Notes: generated from the sequence alone by a model not told the origin. DNA of 12,557 nt from JAJFTV01 sp964426355 (GCA_964426355.1 CAYRRA010000128.1:1-12557); one strand, 5' to 3'; positions 1 through 7,234 are shown, counted from the stretch's first letter. Program-made: numbers and translations.

Positions 1-1296
1 TGAGCTAATCTCTTCCCCTGGCTTTAGCTTACCGGCTTTGCGCCAGCGAAAAGCCATACCCACTTGCGAAATTGTGAAAGAAAGGAACACACCAATCGCA
101 TACAGCGGTATCAGGTTCGTTACGCTCGCATCAGTAATCACTATCAACAATGCGGAGACAACCCCCAACGCAATCATCCCGTTGGAATAAACCAGTCGGT
201 CCCCTTTATACGCAAATTGACGTGGCAAAAAACCATCCTGAGCAATTAATGCTCCCAGGCGTGGAAAACCAGCAAAAGCTGTGTTGCCTGCCATCATCAA
301 GATGATGGTGGTTGCACCAATCAACAGATAATACAAAAGACCTTTTGAATCAAATACTGTGCGTCCCAACTGAGAAATGACAGTTTCCATTTCTGAAGGG
401 ATTGCTGTAATTTTGACTGCCAGAAATGTAATCCCCAACAAAAAGGAACCCAATATTACTGCCATCCAAATTAAGGTTATGCCCGCATTTTTGCTGCGAG
501 GTTCCTTGAATGCAGTAATACCATTCGATATCGCTTCTACACCTGTCACAGCAGAAGTTCCGTTGGAAAATGCGCGCAGCAACAAAAAGAACGTCAACGG
601 CTGTGCTGCGCTGATCAGTTCGATTTCAGGCGGAGAAACTACGGGCATTAACGAGCCAGTGAGATACCGCAATAAACCGGTCACCACTGTTATCGCCATC
701 ATGATCACAAAAAAATAACTGGGAAGTGCGATAATCATTCCCGATTCTTTCACGCCGCGCAAATTAATAAGCACAATTAAGAGCACCATAAAAACAGCAA
801 TGGTTACCCGGTAAGGAAAAAGTGTAGGGAACGCAGAGATGATTTGAGCTACACCGGATGAAATGGACACGGAAACAGTCAAAATATAATCCGTTAGCAG
901 GGCAGCCCCCGCCATCAAAGCCCACATCTCACCGAGGTTCTCCCGTGCCACAATGTACGCACCACCGCCATTTGGGTACGCATGGATTACTTGTTCGTAA
1001 GAGATAATCAGGATAGTCAGTAACGCAACAATCGCAAATGAGATCGGGATTGCATATTGAAATGCCCCGATCCCAGCCAGGATCAGGATAACGAATAATT
1101 CCTGGGTGGCGTATGCAGTTGAAGAAAGTGCGTCGGATGCAAAAACCGCAAGTCCAATCAGCTTGCCAATCGCTTGATGTGGTGAGTCTGCCGTAGGCAG
1201 CGGACGACCAATCAACCAGGAACGCCAGGAACGCTTGGGAGCACTCTCTGGAGAAGTTGTGATTACAATACCGCTATGACTCTCTTTTATATTCAT
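1..1296 (-). CDS. kimA: KimA-like APC-superfamily potassium importer, 3' end cut by the window
   Basis: The open frame starts at ATG 1296..1294 and runs without a stop to base 1, giving 432 residues. The hydrophobic pattern fits the 12-helix APC/KUP fold. From memory it aligns closely with Bacillus subtilis KimA (YdaO): 'LIGRPL' near residue 28, 'SDALSSTAYA' with Asp55 and Tyr62, 'YPNGGGAYIV', 'DYILTVSVSIS', 'GVEAISNGI' and 'NGMIALG'. Asp55 and Tyr62 match the spacing of KimA residues I recall lining the K+ site. KimA is a proton-coupled, high-affinity K+ importer in the cytoplasmic membrane, inhibited by c-di-AMP. The N-terminus is about 20 residues longer than KimA. The missing part should be the last helices and the cytoplasmic domain. 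No strong Shine-Dalgarno precedes the start. It could instead be an amino-acid permease of the same superfamily, but the KimA-specific motifs make K+ transport the better call. Confidence 0.85.
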   Translation of the reverse strand, partial: MNIKESHSGIVITTSPESAPKRSWRSWLIGRPLPTADSPHQAIGKLIGLAVFASDALSSTAYATQELFVILILAGIGAFQYAIPISFAIVALLTILIISYEQVIHAYPNGGGAYIVARENLGEMWALMAGAALLTDYILTVSVSISSGVAQIISAFPTLFPYRVTIAVFMVLLIVLINLRGVKESGMIIALPSYFFVIMMAITVVTGLLRYLTGSLMPVVSPPEIELISAAQPLTFFLLLRAFSNGTSAVTGVEAISNGITAFKEPRSKNAGITLIWMAVILGSFLLGITFLAVKITAIPSEMETVISQLGRTVFDSKGLLYYLLIGATTIILMMAGNTAFAGFPRLGALIAQDGFLPRQFAYKGDRLVYSNGMIALGVVSALLIVITDASVTNLIPLYAIGVFLSFTISQVGMAFRWRKAGKLKPGEEISS

Positions 1297-1326
1297 CTCT
1301 GACAATCCGATCCATTAACAATCTCT

Positions 1327-1377
1327 AATATTTACAAGCGATGAAGTATAGTACTACTCTCGTCCCTTGTAAATATT
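1327..1377. repeat. Perfect 12-bp inverted repeat enclosing the promoter (candidate operator)
   Basis: AATATTTACAAG (1327-1338) and CTTGTAAATATT (1366-1377) are exact reverse complements separated by 27 bp. One arm contains the minus-strand -35 box; the other begins at the predicted transcription start. Bound half-sites would cover both ends of the promoter, which suggests a repressor operator. A hairpin with a 27-nt loop is less likely because one arm would not be transcribed. Confidence 0.6.
1345..1373 (-). promoter_or_regulatory. Sigma-70-type promoter of the K+ importer
   Basis: On the minus strand TTTACA (1373..1368) is followed after exactly 17 bp by TATACT (1350..1345). Each box matches five of six consensus bases. 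The predicted transcription start is near 1338, leaving a leader of about 42 nt before the ATG at 1296. Confidence 0.75.
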
Positions 1378-1594
1378 CTACAACAAAAAATACTCGTAAA
1401 AATTTCACTTTTCATTTCCATTATCTCAAAATAATTAATCCCTTACCTCTTCGTAAAACCGGAAATGCAATCTATTAATCAATATGGTTCTTTGTTCCTT
1501 TTTGTCATTGGTGCAGAAAAACGAATATGGTAATTTTCGGCATCAATCTTGCACAGGAACAATTGAGTGAGCTCGAAAGTAACCTGTTCTAACA

Positions 1595-1603
1595 TGCTAT
1601 AAT
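1595..1603 (+). promoter_or_regulatory. Extended -10 promoter of the 7TM pseudo-kinase operon
   Basis: TGCTATAAT is a perfect extended -10 (TGnTATAAT). No recognisable -35 lies 16-18 bp upstream, as is usual for this class. Initiation near 1610 would leave only about 13 nt before the ATG at 1623, with no Shine-Dalgarno in it. Confidence 0.6.
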
Positions 1604-1622
1604 GATGATTCGATAATAAATT

Positions 1623-3491
1623 ATGGAAAACCTCTTCGATCAAATCGCGAATGTCCTGACCACACCGCCAGGAAATCTTGCATATCTTCTCATATTGGTT
1701 TTTAGCCTTGTTATTTCTTTTCAGGCAATCATCGGTTTAAAGATCAAGGGAGTGGCTAAAGGTCGTTTCATTCTGGGAACGCTTTTGCTCCTTGCCATCC
1801 ATATTGTGCTTTTTGCTGCCACTGCTCTCGCCTGGCAAGGCATGACGGATATCCGTACCTACCTTCCCCCGTTAGATAGAAGCATCACCACGATTAGCTT
1901 CATCTGGATTGCATGGATGTGGATTTTCCCAAAAAAGAACAAGGGCATCGATATTATTGTCACACTTCTCAGTCTTGCGGTTGTGAGCCTGTTTATTTTC
2001 TCTTTCACCGCATGGGAAACACAACAAGCCACATCTGCCTTCAACACCACCCTATTGGATTGGAGTTGGAGTGTCTTCTATACCCTGGTCATCGTTTCAA
2101 GCATTTTATTAGCGTTGGTTCAAAAACCGGATGGGTGGGGTCTAGCACTGGTATTCTTTAACATCAATCTGTTAGGCTCACTGACCCACATGCTGCTGGT
2201 CTCTCCGAACAGCGACTTTTCGGGCTTTTTACGCCTGGCGCAGCTTTGTAGCTTTCCCTTGCTGCCTGGGCTTATCTATCATCATGCGGTTAAAGAAAAC
2301 ACAGAAACCCTACCCGCGCCCACCTCGGCACATATTGAAAATATCACATTATCGGATTGGGGCATATTTACTGCGGCAGAAAAACCAAACGAGTTGATCG
2401 CAGCTTTCTCAAAAATCTGCTCTCAAACACTGAATGCTTCATCTTGCGTCTGGTTCGATGGGCAAATCGATGTACAAATCCTTGCCTGGGGTTACAACAA
2501 TTTGTCCCAAAACCCCGTCAACAGAACTTTTCTTGACCCACAAAAATACCGGGCACTTATCAGGGCAGTCTCAAAAATCATCCCTTCCAATATTGAGCTC
2601 AACGATCTCACGCGGGATGAAATCATGCAATATGATCAAACCATCCTTGAACAGCCGGGAACACAGCAGATTTTTATCTACCCCATGTCAGAGAAGGACG
2701 GCAGAAAACTGGGGGCGTTTGCCGTCACGTTTGCACAATCAGGGCATGAGTTTATCGACAAAGCAGAAAACCTCTTGAACAAAACGCATGATGCATTGAC
2801 CCAGAAATTTTATCAGCACGAGCAAAAAGAAATCCTCCATGGAAAAACAGAGGCATTAGAACGTGAGCTCTCAGCAGCCCATCATCAAATCACTCGCCAG
2901 GCAGATGAGCTAAAATCCCTCCGTCAACAAATCGATGAGACATCAGTCATTGCTTCTCTGCAATTGGACACCGATAAACGATTACAGCAGTTGGAAGATG
3001 AAAACCGTCAATTAACGGCTCGTCTTGCCAGCCAAAATGAGTTGTTCACAAAAACAATGCAATCTGGTGAGCCACTCACAGAGGTACTCCTTGACCCCAT
3101 CATCGACGACGCCATCGCAAGTAATGCAACTCTCATGCTTGACCGTAACATCATCCTGGAATTGGATATTCCACAGAATCGGCACCCAATCAAACTTACG
3201 GCGGTTCAAACTACCGTCTTACACGACCTGATCCCTCATTTATTTTCTTTTGCCTGCAAAACCACAAAAGAAAATGGGGTTTTACAAATAACTGCAAAAC
3301 AGGAATTGCATAAAACGCAGTTACAAATGAATTTTGATGTGGAACAACAAACTCAAACCTCTGCACATTCTGAACTCGTCTGGAGCAGTGAAGCCGCATG
3401 TTCACTATTGGAAAAAATCAATTTTCGAATTTCTCAAAGCATGGACGGGAACCAAATGAGTCTCGTTTGCGTCTTATCAGCGGGTGTATAA
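1623..3491 (+). CDS. 7TM sensor-like membrane protein with GAF-like domain, coiled coil and degenerate histidine-kinase ATPase domain
   Basis: The 622-residue protein has seven hydrophobic segments (about 18-40, 48-71, 87-102, 109-131, 147-166, 172-193 and 201-219), like the N-terminal 7TM region of some sensor kinases. Residues 250-390 look like a GAF-type sensory domain ('SSCVWFDG', 'QIFIYPMS', 'KLGAFAVTF'). A charged, Gln-rich coiled coil spans about 395-475. Residues 484-618 follow the layout of a HATPase_c domain: 'DPIIDDAIA', 'IILELDIP', an N-box-like 'LHDLIPHLFSFACKTT', then 'ENGVLQITAK'. The N-box Asn appears replaced (Phe543 or nearby), no DxGxG or GxGL glycine loops are visible, and there is no phosphoacceptor His motif. 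It is probably a catalytically dead signalling protein. An in-frame TAA at 1617-1619 makes 1623 the earliest ATG. It overlaps the following mini-ORF and is likely co-transcribed with the LCP gene. Confidence 0.75.
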   Translation: MENLFDQIANVLTTPPGNLAYLLILVFSLVISFQAIIGLKIKGVAKGRFILGTLLLLAIHIVLFAATALAWQGMTDIRTYLPPLDRSITTISFIWIAWMWIFPKKNKGIDIIVTLLSLAVVSLFIFSFTAWETQQATSAFNTTLLDWSWSVFYTLVIVSSILLALVQKPDGWGLALVFFNINLLGSLTHMLLVSPNSDFSGFLRLAQLCSFPLLPGLIYHHAVKENTETLPAPTSAHIENITLSDWGIFTAAEKPNELIAAFSKICSQTLNASSCVWFDGQIDVQILAWGYNNLSQNPVNRTFLDPQKYRALIRAVSKIIPSNIELNDLTRDEIMQYDQTILEQPGTQQIFIYPMSEKDGRKLGAFAVTFAQSGHEFIDKAENLLNKTHDALTQKFYQHEQKEILHGKTEALERELSAAHHQITRQADELKSLRQQIDETSVIASLQLDTDKRLQQLEDENRQLTARLASQNELFTKTMQSGEPLTEVLLDPIIDDAIASNATLMLDRNIILELDIPQNRHPIKLTAVQTTVLHDLIPHLFSFACKTTKENGVLQITAKQELHKTQLQMNFDVEQQTQTSAHSELVWSSEAACSLLEKINFRISQSMDGNQMSLVCVLSAGV

Positions 3492-3541
3492 TGTTTGCCT
3501 TAATAGACCGATTACGTGAGATCTATGACGGATATAGATAA
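3491..3541 (+). CDS. 16-residue mini-ORF coupled to the upstream gene
   Basis: The stop of the 7TM gene (TAA, 3489-3491) overlaps an ATG (3491-3493) in a TAATG junction typical of translational coupling. The frame encodes MFALIDRLREIYDGYR and stops at TAA 3539-3541. This is the same frame as the LCP gene, whose TTG start lies five codons after that stop. The peptide has an amphipathic-helix look with alternating charged and hydrophobic residues. It could be a coupling or leader peptide, a small protein, or the N-terminal remnant of a longer LCP protein cut by a nonsense codon. No independent Shine-Dalgarno is obvious. Confidence 0.35.
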   Translation: MFALIDRLREIYDGYR

Positions 3542-3545
3542 CAAC

Positions 3546-3550
3546 GAGGT
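3546..3550 (+). promoter_or_regulatory. Shine-Dalgarno deciding a TTG start
   Basis: GAGGT lies 6 nt before TTG at 3557-3559. No ATG or GTG in this frame lies between the TAA at 3539 and the lipoprotein signal sequence, so the TTG start is well supported. Confidence 0.7.
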
Positions 3551-3556
3551 AGAACT

Positions 3557-4609
3557 TTGAACTCCAAACGTATAGTTGTATATCTCCTGGGAATCTCTCT
3601 CCTGCTGCTTGCCGGTTGTAATTGGACTGGTATATCTTCACTCATTCCCGCTCCTCAAGCCAATGTGCAGGTGCCTTTGATGATGGATAATACTACTGCC
3701 ACAACAACCCGCACACCGTTTCAACCGCTTGGACCAACCGCCACACCCACCATTACCAATACACCGGAAAATACCGCAACCCCAACCTATACCCCGACTG
3801 TACCCACACCTACCACCAACGGCTCATACTACGAGAACAAGTCACCCACCGGAACAATCAATATCATGGTATTGGGTAACGACTATCGCCCCTCTTCTGG
3901 CTATCGAACTGATGTGATGGTTTTGGTTTCGATTGACACCCAACAGAATATCGTCAATGCCATTTCTTTCCCACGCGATCTTTATGTTGATATCCCTGGG
4001 CGGGGGTTGAACCGTCTTAACACAGCCATGCCCTTTGGTGGTTTCGCTCTTCTCCAGCAGACCATGGAATACAACTTTCATGTCCACCCCGACTATTACA
4101 TCATGACCAACTTCCAGGGGTTTGCGAATATCATCAATTCATTGGGTGGCATTGAGGTTAATTGCGCAAGAAACCTGTATGATACCTGCGACCTACCCCA
4201 GGCAGTGAATGGCTATTGTTCAGCAGGTCCTGGACTGGTAAGTATGAATGGCGAAACTGCCCTGTGGTATGTACGCTCGCGCTACAGCACAAATGATTTC
4301 GACCGCAATCGGCGCCAGCAAGAAGTGCTTTATGCCATCCTGAAGAAATTTACCAGCTTCGATGTCATCACCCGTGCTGGTGAGTTGTATGATGCTTATC
4401 GCGGCACAGTTGAAACCGATCTTGACTTGGGTACCATCCTTAACCTTATTACTGTAGTTCCTTCATTAAATCAGGCGGGGCATCTCAATCAATACTATAT
4501 TGACTCAACCATGACCACCGGGTACATCACAGAAGGCGGCGCTATGGTCTTGCTTCCCAACCAGGCAGCGATCGAAAGCTTGATACGTCGGGTAATTTAC
4601 CAGGAATAA
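3557..4609 (+). CDS. LytR-CpsA-Psr (LCP) family lipoprotein
   Basis: This 350-residue protein starts with a lipoprotein signal peptide (basic N-terminus, hydrophobic 6-18, lipobox L18-A-G-C21). A Thr/Pro-rich linker (about 45-90, TATPT/TPTVPTPTT units) resembles the extracellular linkers common in Anaerolineae. The LCP domain begins near 98: 'INIMVLGND', Arg117-Thr-Asp119, 'ISFPRDLYVDIP' (Arg140, Asp141), 'LNRLNTAMPFGG' (Arg153), and the late 'WYVRSRYSTNDFDRNRRQQ' (Arg240, Arg242, Asp249, Arg250). These are the conserved acidic and arginine positions that bind polyprenyl-pyrophosphate and metal. LCP enzymes transfer undecaprenyl-linked glycopolymers to the cell wall outside the membrane. Most family members are held by an N-terminal helix; a lipid anchor is less usual. 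It is probably co-transcribed with the 7TM pseudo-kinase. The family is clear; the exact polymer is unknown. Confidence 0.9.
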   Translation: MNSKRIVVYLLGISLLLLAGCNWTGISSLIPAPQANVQVPLMMDNTTATTTRTPFQPLGPTATPTITNTPENTATPTYTPTVPTPTTNGSYYENKSPTGTINIMVLGNDYRPSSGYRTDVMVLVSIDTQQNIVNAISFPRDLYVDIPGRGLNRLNTAMPFGGFALLQQTMEYNFHVHPDYYIMTNFQGFANIINSLGGIEVNCARNLYDTCDLPQAVNGYCSAGPGLVSMNGETALWYVRSRYSTNDFDRNRRQQEVLYAILKKFTSFDVITRAGELYDAYRGTVETDLDLGTILNLITVVPSLNQAGHLNQYYIDSTMTTGYITEGGAMVLLPNQAAIESLIRRVIYQE

Positions 4610-4659
4610 TTCCCTAAGAATTATCCTGACATTCTCCAAAAAGATATTGTTTTGGGTGG

Positions 4660-4688
4660 TTGACAATATTCTCTAATTCTATTAAACT
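4660..4688 (+). promoter_or_regulatory. Promoter of the tyrosine-recombinase-like gene
   Basis: A perfect TTGACA (4660-4665) is followed after 17 bp by TAAACT (4683-4688), four of six matches to the -10 consensus. Initiation near 4695 leaves a leader of about 37 nt containing the strong Shine-Dalgarno AGGAGAG (4718-4724), 7 nt before the ATG. Confidence 0.6.
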
Positions 4689-4731
4689 GAATTAAGACTA
4701 TACGCAAATCGATACTCAGGAGAGTGTTAAT

Positions 4732-5640
4732 ATGTCTGCGCAGCAAACATCAAATGAAGCACACATCACCCGTGCAACTCCCTTCACGCCTGCCATCCTT
4801 GCCTGGGAGATGTTTTTACAGGATCAAGACAAATCCCCTTACACCATTAAAGCATTTCTCGGCGATATTAGACTGCTGGAATCCTTCATCCCCCCAGATA
4901 AAGCGGTCGGAGACGTAACAACAAATGAGTTGAACAATTTCCTCAACTGGTTGGAAAATGGGCGCGGTGTTCCATGCAGTCCAAAAAGCTATTCCCGCCG
5001 GATTACATCCATCAAATCCTTTTTCCGCTGGCTGCATAAATTCGGTGTTCTCGTCATCGATCCAGCGGAGAAAATCATCCAAAAATCGGTGATAAGCCCT
5101 CTACCGGAAGTCCTCACTCCTGAAGAAGAAGAAAAGGTATTGGAAATCGCGCGGACAAAGCGTTACCTCATTAAAGCGGATGCGCGTCCCTACACCTTGT
5201 TAAAACTACTTCTCGAAACCGGTATAAAAAAGGGAGAATGCCTGGGAATCAATCTCAATCATATCGATACCGAAACACAGGATGGGGCGATCCTGTTTGT
5301 CCGTTATGCTTCCCCTCAAAATCGGTACAAAGAGCGAAAAATATCCTTATCCACAGGCTGGGTTGAAAGCAACCGAGAATACATTGCTCAATATCAACCC
5401 GATGAAAAGCTCTTTCCCTGGTCGCCTCGCCGCCTGGAATACCTGCTCGAAGACCTCAGCCGTGAAGCAGGTCTGGAAAAACACCTCTCTTTTGATATGT
5501 GCCGTTGGACTTCAGCCTTGAACGATTGGCGGTCAGATATGGATCGCGAAAAAATTCGTCAAAAAATGGGCATTTCTAAGATTCAATGGCGCGAAATTAG
5601 CGCAAAACTTCGAAAGCTGGCTGAAGATTCAGAAGAATAA
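4732..5640 (+). CDS. Tyrosine-recombinase-fold protein lacking catalytic residues
   Basis: The 302-residue protein has the XerC/XerD layout. A SAM-like core-binding domain spans about 20-108 ('WEMFLQDQDKSPYTIKAFLGDI', then 'SRRITSIKSFFRWL'). The catalytic-domain fold starts at 'LTPEEEEKVLEIA' (128-140). At the first catalytic Arg (TGLR in XerD) it reads T163-G-I-K166. The HxxR motif is D255-M-C-R258, so His is lost and Arg kept. The second His (GHS) is G280-I-S282. No tyrosine exists after Tyr237, so the nucleophile is missing. Around the catalytic Lys the match is ambiguous ('YKERKISLS', 199-207). The frame is intact, with a strong ribosome binding site and its own promoter, so it looks like a maintained non-catalytic DNA-binding protein, not a decaying gene. 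No attachment sites or phage genes are nearby. The fold is fairly sure; the function is unknown. Confidence 0.8.
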   Translation: MSAQQTSNEAHITRATPFTPAILAWEMFLQDQDKSPYTIKAFLGDIRLLESFIPPDKAVGDVTTNELNNFLNWLENGRGVPCSPKSYSRRITSIKSFFRWLHKFGVLVIDPAEKIIQKSVISPLPEVLTPEEEEKVLEIARTKRYLIKADARPYTLLKLLLETGIKKGECLGINLNHIDTETQDGAILFVRYASPQNRYKERKISLSTGWVESNREYIAQYQPDEKLFPWSPRRLEYLLEDLSREAGLEKHLSFDMCRWTSALNDWRSDMDREKIRQKMGISKIQWREISAKLRKLAEDSEE

Positions 5641-5684
5641 AAAAGTTGTTTTTCTTCTTGCAAAAGATCTTTTGGATACTGCGC

Positions 5685-5704
5685 CCGTTGAAACGGAATT
5701 TTTT
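5685..5704 (+). terminator. Possible weak intrinsic terminator after the recombinase-like gene
   Basis: CCGT-TGAA-ACGG forms a 4-bp stem with a tetraloop, followed by AA and six T (5699-5704). The T run touches the last base of the convergent tilS gene. The stem is short, so this is tentative. Confidence 0.3.
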
Positions 5705-7131
5705 CATGGTTGATGCAGCTTGATGCAGACCACACGGGTTGTATCTGAGTTAACCTGGTAACCATCTGCAATACGAAAACCCGGGACCCAAATGATGTTC
5801 CTGCCGCTCACGACGAGCGGGTATTTTTGGCGTACACGCCTGGGCAGCTTTTCATTCACAAAGAAATCGGATAACTTCACAGAATGTCCTTGCATCCCGA
5901 AAGGTTTAAACCGCTCACCGGGCAGAGATGTCCGCACAAGAAGTGGAAATTCAAGGCAATCCGCATCTAAAACAACCTGCATCAGATCAGGAGATGGCTC
6001 AAAAACCCCGGGAGCTGTCAGATTGGATTGGGTGATATGAATAACCCAATTTTCACCCAACTTGTATTCTCCTTCAGAAATGATTTCTACACCACTATGT
6101 ATCTGCGGGTAATCAAACAACCAGAGCGCCTTGTTTTCTTTGAAGAAAATAAGCTCTCCACCTGTAACTATGGCTCTTAAATGGTTCGCAAGCTGCATTT
6201 CCCTTCCCGTAGGCTTGTCAAGCAAATCCATCACCTTGTCAATATCATCATACCCAAATTCGCTCGTGGGAGAGGAAAAATGAGCCAAACCTCTCCGAAT
6301 AAGGTTGCGTTTTAATCCTGGTTGGCTGGCTTTCAACGCTGCTGCGTCCAGGTGAACCTCGCACTCTCCAACCACTCTGGAATATTTCGACCAGTCACCT
6401 TCAACCAGTTCGTGAATCAAAAGAGCATCATCCTTTAGCGTTTTTGAAAGGCGCCAGATCGCTTTTCTCATCTGCGGGTTGTACTCACGCTCAAGCATGG
6501 GAATCAATTGATGCCGGATGCGGTTGCGGAAATAAACCGTTTCATAATTGCTTTGATCAATTATGGCATCCAGTTGACGAGCATCGATATACGCATCAAT
6601 TTCATCTTGCCAGGTATCCAATAACGGGCGAACCAGCGGAATAACAGGATGCCACTCGGTGGGCGCCTGTCTGAAATGCATCCCTGATAAACCAGCAAGC
6701 CCTGTTCCGCGCAAAAAATGCATCAAAATGGTTTCCACCTGGTCATCTGCGTGCTGAGCCACTGCAACAGCCTGCGCTTGATGAGCTTCTGCCTGGGCAA
6801 ACAAAAAACGATAGCGCAAATGCCGGGCAGCTTCCTCGATAGACATCCCGTTAGAAGCCGCAAAAGCAGGGGCATCCTCCCGCCCAAATATACCTTTCCC
6901 TCCCCTTTCGGAGACCATTTTTTTCACAGCAGCTACTTCACTCTGCGACTCTGGACGGATCATGTGATCCAGATGTGCGGCGATCAGATCATATCCCAGA
7001 TGCGTCATCACATCATACAAACACAGGCTGTCGGGTCCTCCTGATAATGCCAGGATGATCGGAGAGCTTTTTTTCAACCAACATTCTTGCTGCAAGATGC
7101 GATCAATCTTTTCCAGGTTCATCACCATCAT
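5704..7131 (-). CDS. tilS: tRNA(Ile)-lysidine synthase
   Basis: TilS ligates lysine to C34 of the CAU-anticodon tRNA-Ile in the cytoplasm, changing its reading from AUG to AUA; it is generally essential. Visible evidence: the N-type PP-loop S30-GGPDS, 'SIEEAARHLRYRFL', 'QHADDQVETILMHFLRGTGLAGL', the 'FRNRIRHQLIPML' tRNA-interaction motif, and a C-terminal TilS domain ('LPGERFKPFGMQGHSVKLSDFF', then 'PLVVSGRNIIWVPGFRIADGY'). The 475-residue length is normal for full-length TilS. Start choice is open: ATG at 7131, 7128 and 7122 are all in frame and none has a Shine-Dalgarno. A TATAAT at 7135..7130 would start transcription almost exactly at the 7122 ATG, which would give a 472-residue protein from a leaderless mRNA. 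Confidence 0.95.
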   Translation of the reverse strand: MMVMNLEKIDRILQQECWLKKSSPIILALSGGPDSLCLYDVMTHLGYDLIAAHLDHMIRPESQSEVAAVKKMVSERGGKGIFGREDAPAFAASNGMSIEEAARHLRYRFLFAQAEAHQAQAVAVAQHADDQVETILMHFLRGTGLAGLSGMHFRQAPTEWHPVIPLVRPLLDTWQDEIDAYIDARQLDAIIDQSNYETVYFRNRIRHQLIPMLEREYNPQMRKAIWRLSKTLKDDALLIHELVEGDWSKYSRVVGECEVHLDAAALKASQPGLKRNLIRRGLAHFSSPTSEFGYDDIDKVMDLLDKPTGREMQLANHLRAIVTGGELIFFKENKALWLFDYPQIHSGVEIISEGEYKLGENWVIHITQSNLTAPGVFEPSPDLMQVVLDADCLEFPLLVRTSLPGERFKPFGMQGHSVKLSDFFVNEKLPRRVRQKYPLVVSGRNIIWVPGFRIADGYQVNSDTTRVVCIKLHQP

Positions 7132-7135
7132 TATA
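7130..7135 (-). promoter_or_regulatory. -10 box close to the tilS start
   Basis: TATAAT on the minus strand (7135..7130) overlaps the first possible ATG of tilS and lies 7 nt before the third one (7122..7120). No good -35 is seen 16-19 bp upstream. If real, the mRNA would be leaderless. Confidence 0.4.
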
Positions 7136-7199
7136 CTTTGCAGACCATATAAAAAGCATGTAAAAAATCAAAAATTGTACACATTACCCCAAAATTCGC

Positions 7200-7228
7200 T
7201 TGAATGCCCCTCTGGTTTATGCTAGACT
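7200..7228 (+). promoter_or_regulatory. Promoter of the REC-TadZ fusion gene
   Basis: TTGAAT (7200-7205), a 17-bp spacer and TAGACT (7223-7228), preceded by TGC (7220-7222) as an extended -10. Predicted initiation is near 7235. Confidence 0.6.
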
Positions 7229-7234
7229 TTCATA

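Larger units (their letters stand above)
1297..1622. other. Divergent intergenic region between the K+ importer and the 7TM protein
   Basis: This 326-bp AT-rich spacer separates two divergently transcribed genes. It holds a dyad-embedded minus-strand promoter near 1327-1377 and an extended -10 on the plus strand near 1595-1603. I see nothing convincing in about 1378-1594: no open frame with a ribosome binding site, no GC-rich riboswitch core and no terminator. Confidence 0.7.

Noticed and set aside
377..718. Plus-strand 113-codon open frame opposite the K+ importer
   Set aside because: It is antisense to a clearly conserved coding region and has no recognisable domain or ribosome binding site.
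1297..1622. A ydaO-type riboswitch ahead of the K+ importer
   Set aside because: The region is AT-rich and lacks the GC-rich conserved core; the predicted leader is only about 42 nt.
4636..4655. CCAAAA/TTTTGG inverted repeat as a terminator after the LCP gene
   Set aside because: The 6-bp stem is AT-rich and no T-run follows; the following promoter starts at 4660.
4732..5640. The recombinase-like gene as part of an integrated mobile element
   Set aside because: No excisionase, att repeats, tRNA target, phage or plasmid genes lie nearby, and its base use resembles its neighbours.
5661..5674. 14-bp palindrome CAAAAGATCTTTTG between the recombinase-like gene and tilS
   Set aside because: It has no loop and is AT-rich; it is unlikely to work as a terminator, and nothing points to a recombination site.
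5710..5729. Tandem 10-bp repeat TTGATGCAGC/TTGATGCAGA at the 3' end of tilS
   Set aside because: It is only two copies inside the last codons of the gene; probably chance or minor slippage without functional meaning.
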